Assembly (NCBI GenBank): GCA_965140775.1 | Contig: OZ223471.1 | Coordinates: forward strand, 2,604,001 to 2,668,000 | DNA length: 64,000 bases | From: UBA6244 sp965140775 | GTDB lineage: Bacteria > Bacteroidota > Bacteroidia > Bacteroidales > F082 | Reading direction: 5' to 3' | Part shown: one piece after another, positions 60,735 to 64,000 of the stretch | Numbering within the stretch: the first letter of the stretch is position 1 | How the letters are laid out: each line of letters begins with the position of its first letter | Translations under genes and position numbers: made by a program | The notes under the pieces: model-generated | Database searches by the model: none | Seen by the model: only the letters and a program-made list of their open reading frames with translations | Told to the model about the DNA's origin: nothing

Positions 60735-62513
60735 TTAATCATCGAGTTCGGCGAGCAGGTTCTCACGGTATTTTTTCAGAAGATTGGCCCGGGAAATGAT
60801 TCCCACATACCTGTTTGCCTCATCCAGGACCACCATGTTGTAATTGCCCGTTTTGTTGAATTTCTTCAAAATATCCTGAACATCTGTATTGTCGAGTACT
60901 TTTTCATCCGACATGGGACTATACAGATAATTACTGATGGGCGAGTTGTATTTGGCATGTTCGAACATATCGCGACGCACCGTATCGAGCAAAACGAGGC
61001 CAATAAACAAGTCATCATCACCCAATACCACAAAAATATTACGCTTGGCATCTTTGATAAGCTCCACCAAATCGCCCAGGTTACTGCTCAAGTCAATGGT
61101 TTTAACATCCGTTTCAAGCAGGTCTTTCACATAGATTTGCTTGGTCACCGTGTTTTCCCTGAACTTCACTAAGTTTCCCTGCAAAATAAGCTGATGAGTA
61201 AAAATGGAATGTTTGTTGAAGGTTTTGGCTATCAGGTAAGCCACTGAGGTTGAGAGCATCAAGGGCACAATCAATTCATAACCATTGGACATTTCGGCAA
61301 TAAGAAAAATGGCTGTGAGTGGCGCCATGAGCACACCACCCAGAACCGAGGCCATCCCTACCAGGGTGAAGTTGCTTTCATGCAGTTGCAGTTGCGGAAA
61401 AAAACCATTTAATCCATGAGAGAGGGCAAAGCCGCTGAGTCCGCCCATCATGGCGGCGGGTGCAAAAATTCCGCCCACACCTCCGGCTTCGGTGGTGAGG
61501 GTAGTGGCAATCACCTTAAAGAGTACGAGAAAAATAACAAAAACCACCATCACCACGAAGTTGTTATTGTCGGCAACAAAGGTATGATTCAGCATCACGT
61601 TGGCCTCGCCATTGATAATCTGCCTGATGCTGTCGTAACCCTCAGAAAAAAGCGGCGGAAAAAAATACAGAACAATGCCCAACAGACTCCCTCCTATCAA
61701 GGCCTTTTTCCAGTAGGACCTAACGCGTGAAAACAACTGGATGATTTTGAAGTGCATGAAATGAAAGTAAACAGAAACAAATCCTGCAGCCACGCCCAAA
61801 ATAATATACTGAGGAACATCCTGTGCTACAAACTCTTGTGAAACCTTAAAATGAACAAGGTATTGCTCGGAAGTGAGCAAATTGGTGGTAACGGCACCCG
61901 TGACCGATGCCAGTAACAAGGGAATAATGGATGCGGAGGTTAAGTCGAGCAGCAACACTTCAAAACTAAAGATGACGGCCGCGATGGGAGTGGTAAAAAT
62001 GGAAGCCATGGCGCCGGCCGCACCACAACCTATGAGTAGGGTTTTGTGTTTATAGCCTAATTTTAAAAACTGACCGATGGCCGAACCCATGGAGGCTCCG
62101 GTGCTAATAATAGGTGATTCCAACCCCACGGAACCTCCAAAGCCGGCAGTGAGGCTCCCTCCTACCAAACTTGAATAAATTTTATGACGGCGCATGCTCC
62201 CGTCGAGTTTGGAAATCACGTATAGAATTTGTGGTACACCATGACTTACCGAATCTTTCAGTATCACTTTCAGAAAGAAAACCGTGAGCAATATCCCAAT
62301 GAGCGGAAAAAAGAAATAGATAATGATTTGGTCGGTGGAATTATAGAAGCTGAGAATCTTTTCTTCGATGGAGTAAACCAAGCTTTTCATCAAAGCCGCG
62401 GCAATTCCGGCAAAAAATCCGATGAAAATACTGAGTACCAACACAAAAACCGTATCCGTAACATAACGGGCACGCCATTGCAGAAACTGGTTGAATAATT
62501 GCTTTCGCTTCAT
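60735..62513 (-). CDS. ClC chloride channel/antiporter with CBS domains
   Basis: A 592-residue membrane protein. The ClC core (about 20-450) has GFGGSVGLESPIISTGA, where the Glu corresponds to the gating residue of H+/Cl- antiporters, plus GCGAAGAMASIF and TTEAGGVGGIFAP. Two CBS domains (about 465-590) follow, with KDLLETDVKTID and VGIISRANLLKKY. The conserved gating Glu favours exchange over a channel. The gene follows fabI but lies beyond the fabI terminator. Confidence 0.92.
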   Translation of the reverse strand: MKRKQLFNQFLQWRARYVTDTVFVLVLSIFIGFFAGIAAALMKSLVYSIEEKILSFYNSTDQIIIYFFFPLIGILLTVFFLKVILKDSVSHGVPQILYVISKLDGSMRRHKIYSSLVGGSLTAGFGGSVGLESPIISTGASMGSAIGQFLKLGYKHKTLLIGCGAAGAMASIFTTPIAAVIFSFEVLLLDLTSASIIPLLLASVTGAVTTNLLTSEQYLVHFKVSQEFVAQDVPQYIILGVAAGFVSVYFHFMHFKIIQLFSRVRSYWKKALIGGSLLGIVLYFFPPLFSEGYDSIRQIINGEANVMLNHTFVADNNNFVVMVVFVIFLVLFKVIATTLTTEAGGVGGIFAPAAMMGGLSGFALSHGLNGFFPQLQLHESNFTLVGMASVLGGVLMAPLTAIFLIAEMSNGYELIVPLMLSTSVAYLIAKTFNKHSIFTHQLILQGNLVKFRENTVTKQIYVKDLLETDVKTIDLSSNLGDLVELIKDAKRNIFVVLGDDDLFIGLVLLDTVRRDMFEHAKYNSPISNYLYSPMSDEKVLDNTDVQDILKKFNKTGNYNMVVLDEANRYVGIISRANLLKKYRENLLAELDD

Positions 62514-62620
62514 CTAACACGGTCAGGTTAAATATGGGGAAAAGGTCCTCAGGATTTTTCCCTCCAAAGCAAATATAAACATAGTTGCGAATGGCCAAAG
62601 GTTCGTCAACATCAATCCAT

Positions 62621-62649
62621 AAAAAAACCCAACATTTGGGGTTGGGTTT
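62621..62649 (-). terminator. fabI terminator
   Basis: AAACCCAAC and GTTGGGTTT are perfect arms around a 7-nt loop. On the minus strand a T-run follows, 20 bases after the fabI stop. Confidence 0.8.
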
Positions 62650-62669
62650 GGTATTCACTCACCTAAATA

Positions 62670-63509
62670 TCAATCACCTTCGAGGGTGCTTTCCAGGTTT
62701 TTATCGTAGATGTTCATGGCCCGGAGGCTCATACCCATACTGCTAAATCCGCCATCGTGATACAGGTTTTGCATGGTCACTTTTTTGGTGAGATCGCTGA
62801 ACATGGTAACACAATAATCGGCACATTCGTCTGCATCGGCGTTTCCAAGCGGCGACATGCGATCGGTGAAATCCATCAACGAACCTACGCCCTTTACACC
62901 CGATCCGGCCGTGGTGAGGGTGGGCGACTGGCTGATGGTGTTGATCCTGATTTTGCGCTCACGCCCATAAATGTAACCAAAACTACGTGCGATGGATTCC
63001 AACAGCGCTTTGGCATCGGCCATATCGTTGTAGCCATAAAGGGTACGTTGAGCAGCAATATACGACAGGGCCAACACCGAACCCCATTGGTTGATGGCGT
63101 CCAGCTTAAAGGCTACCTGCAACATTTTATGAAAAGAAATGGAGCTGATATCCAAAGTTTTGTTTAGATAATTGTAATCCAGATCGTTATATACTCTTTT
63201 TTTGCGCACATTCAACGACATTCCGATGGAATGAAGGATGAAATCCACTTTGCCGCCCAGAATTTCCATTGATTGTTGAAACACCCGGGTGAGGTCATCC
63301 ACGTTCGTAGCATCGGCGGGTATTACGGTGGCATTGCATTTTTCGGCGAGTTGGTTGATTTCACCAAAGCGCAAGGCTGTGGGGGTATTGCTTAGGGTAA
63401 AAATTGCACCTTCCTCGAAGGCTTTTTCGGCTACCTTCCAGGCAATGGATTTGTCGTCCAACGCCCCAAAAATAATACCGCGCTTTCCTTTTAACAAGTT
63501 GTAAGCCAT
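62670..63509 (-). CDS. fabI: Enoyl-[acyl-carrier-protein] reductase
   Basis: A 279-residue NADH-dependent enzyme of the last step of fatty-acid elongation. It starts with GKRGIIFGALDDKSIAWKVA, the FabI variant of the Rossmann Gly motif. The catalytic Tyr-x6-Lys is at YGYNDMADAK (Y...K spaced by 7). HSIGMS and ISQSPTLTTAGSGV match FabI. It is monocistronic with its own promoter and terminator. Confidence 0.95.
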   Translation of the reverse strand: MAYNLLKGKRGIIFGALDDKSIAWKVAEKAFEEGAIFTLSNTPTALRFGEINQLAEKCNATVIPADATNVDDLTRVFQQSMEILGGKVDFILHSIGMSLNVRKKRVYNDLDYNYLNKTLDISSISFHKMLQVAFKLDAINQWGSVLALSYIAAQRTLYGYNDMADAKALLESIARSFGYIYGRERKIRINTISQSPTLTTAGSGVKGVGSLMDFTDRMSPLGNADADECADYCVTMFSDLTKKVTMQNLYHDGGFSSMGMSLRAMNIYDKNLESTLEGD

Positions 63510-63544
63510 GGTTTTTTAGCTTTATTTAGACTGATTATGGACGG

Positions 63545-63552
63545 CAAAGATA
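63545..63552 (-). promoter_or_regulatory. -7 element of fabI
   Basis: The minus strand reads TATCTTTG, an exact TAnnTTTG match, 36 nt before the ATG. Confidence 0.6.
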
Positions 63553-63613
63553 AAAACATTTTTATTGCACGTACATTGAGCCGAATGTTGGATAAATCAA
63601 AGAAAAGTGTATG

Positions 63614-64000
63614 TCAGTGCGAGAGCAATTCGCGGGCAGCCTCACGCGCAACGTCTGTAATAGTTTCGTTACTAAGCATTTGAGCTACTTCTTCCACACG
63701 CTCGTTGGCGGATAATTGTTTGATTCGGGTAAACGTCTGTTGGTCGTCGGATATTTTAAAAACCTTGTATTGATGGGATGCGGCAGCAGCAATTTGGGGC
63801 AAATGGCTGATGGCAATCACCTGGTGATGCCGGCCCATGCTTTTCATCATCCCTCCCACTTTTCCGGCAATATCTCCTGACACACCTGAATCAATTTCAT
63901 CGAAAATAACCGTGGGCAACATTTGCTCCTGCGTAACCAATGATTTGATGGACAACATCAACCGCGACAATTCACCGCCGCTGGCCATACGCGAGATTTC
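63614..64000 (-). CDS. recN: DNA repair protein RecN (C-terminal part, cut by window)
   Basis: The frame is open to the window edge. The visible 128 residues carry the SMC-type signature SRMASGGELSRLMLSIKSL, Walker B PTVIFDEIDSGVSG and the H-loop VIAISHLPQIAAAASHQY, all typical of RecN. RecN acts in double-strand-break repair. The ATG at 63988 is internal, since the frame continues as EISR before it. Confidence 0.94.
   Translation of the reverse strand, partial: EISRMASGGELSRLMLSIKSLVTQEQMLPTVIFDEIDSGVSGDIAGKVGGMMKSMGRHHQVIAISHLPQIAAAASHQYKVFKISDDQQTFTRIKQLSANERVEEVAQMLSNETITDVAREAARELLSH

Noticed and set aside
1..64000. tRNA or rRNA genes
   Set aside because: No TTCGA loop with flanking acceptor stem and no rRNA-like block was found by eye; a tRNA scan would settle it.
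1..64000. Insertion sequence or prophage
   Set aside because: No transposase, integrase or phage gene was recognised; the repeat array is the only mobile-like feature.

Overview
The window reads as chromosome of a Bacteroidota member, probably a free-living anaerobe or facultative anaerobe near Bacteroidales/Marinilabiliales (the placement below phylum is inference). Evidence for the phylum: many start-proximal TAnnTTTG -7 promoter elements, a type IX secretion C-terminal domain, a TonB-dependent receptor paired with a lipoprotein, a type III glutamine synthetase, a DUF4831 protein, and a fused glycogen synthase-phosphorylase. Both window edges cut genes: rimO on the left and recN on the right. 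No rRNA, tRNA, CRISPR array, prophage or insertion sequence was seen.

Layout. 1-4.1 kb: rimO (partial), a secreted MORN-type repeat protein, a hotdog thioesterase and a CDF metal exporter. 4.2-19.2 kb: a molybdenum/tungsten island with pruA, a MOSC-MogA fusion, moaC, a short moaA, moeA, a T9SS cargo protein, a TonB receptor, a lipoprotein, a small ECF-S-like membrane protein, a TiaS-kinase-like protein, a ModE-type regulator, ppnP, a tungsten-type aldehyde oxidoreductase (AOR), and a divergent thiF-thiS pair. 19.2-20.6 kb: a small lipoprotein and an array of about eight roughly 130-bp palindrome-rich repeats. 20.7-25.1 kb: a DcaP-like porin, dCMP deaminase and an S9 peptidase. 25.4-34.8 kb: a glycogen cluster (debranching enzyme, GT4, GH57 with a FliG-like tail, and a 1409-residue synthase-phosphorylase). 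35-39.2 kb: two histidine-kinase proteins. 39.2-42.6 kb: an exopolysaccharide-type operon. 42.7-50.4 kb: pcm, a lipoprotein, and a GT2-miaA-LytS-LytTR operon. 50.5-54.4 kb: aromatic amino acid hydroxylase, DUF3127, an EamA transporter and kdsA. 54.4-64 kb: a small Cys protein, DUF4831, glnA (type III), a sodium:solute symporter, gmhB, gmhA, a ClC channel, fabI and recN.

The strongest new signal is regulatory. Four 24-bp dyads of form CGWTATG-N10-CATAWCG lie upstream of pruA, the lipoprotein/TonB-receptor operon, modE itself, and in the aor-thiF divergent spacer. Half-sites and length match the E. coli ModE operator as I remember it. At pruA and at modE the dyad begins exactly 4 nt after the TAnnTTTG element. 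This ties outer-membrane uptake, a candidate inner-membrane transporter, cofactor synthesis, an orphan TiaS-like kinase, the AOR enzyme and a glutamate-semialdehyde dehydrogenase into one proposed Mo/W-responsive regulon. The window shows no ModABC, TupABC or WtpABC transporter, so the TonB receptor and the ECF-like protein are candidates for a different uptake route.
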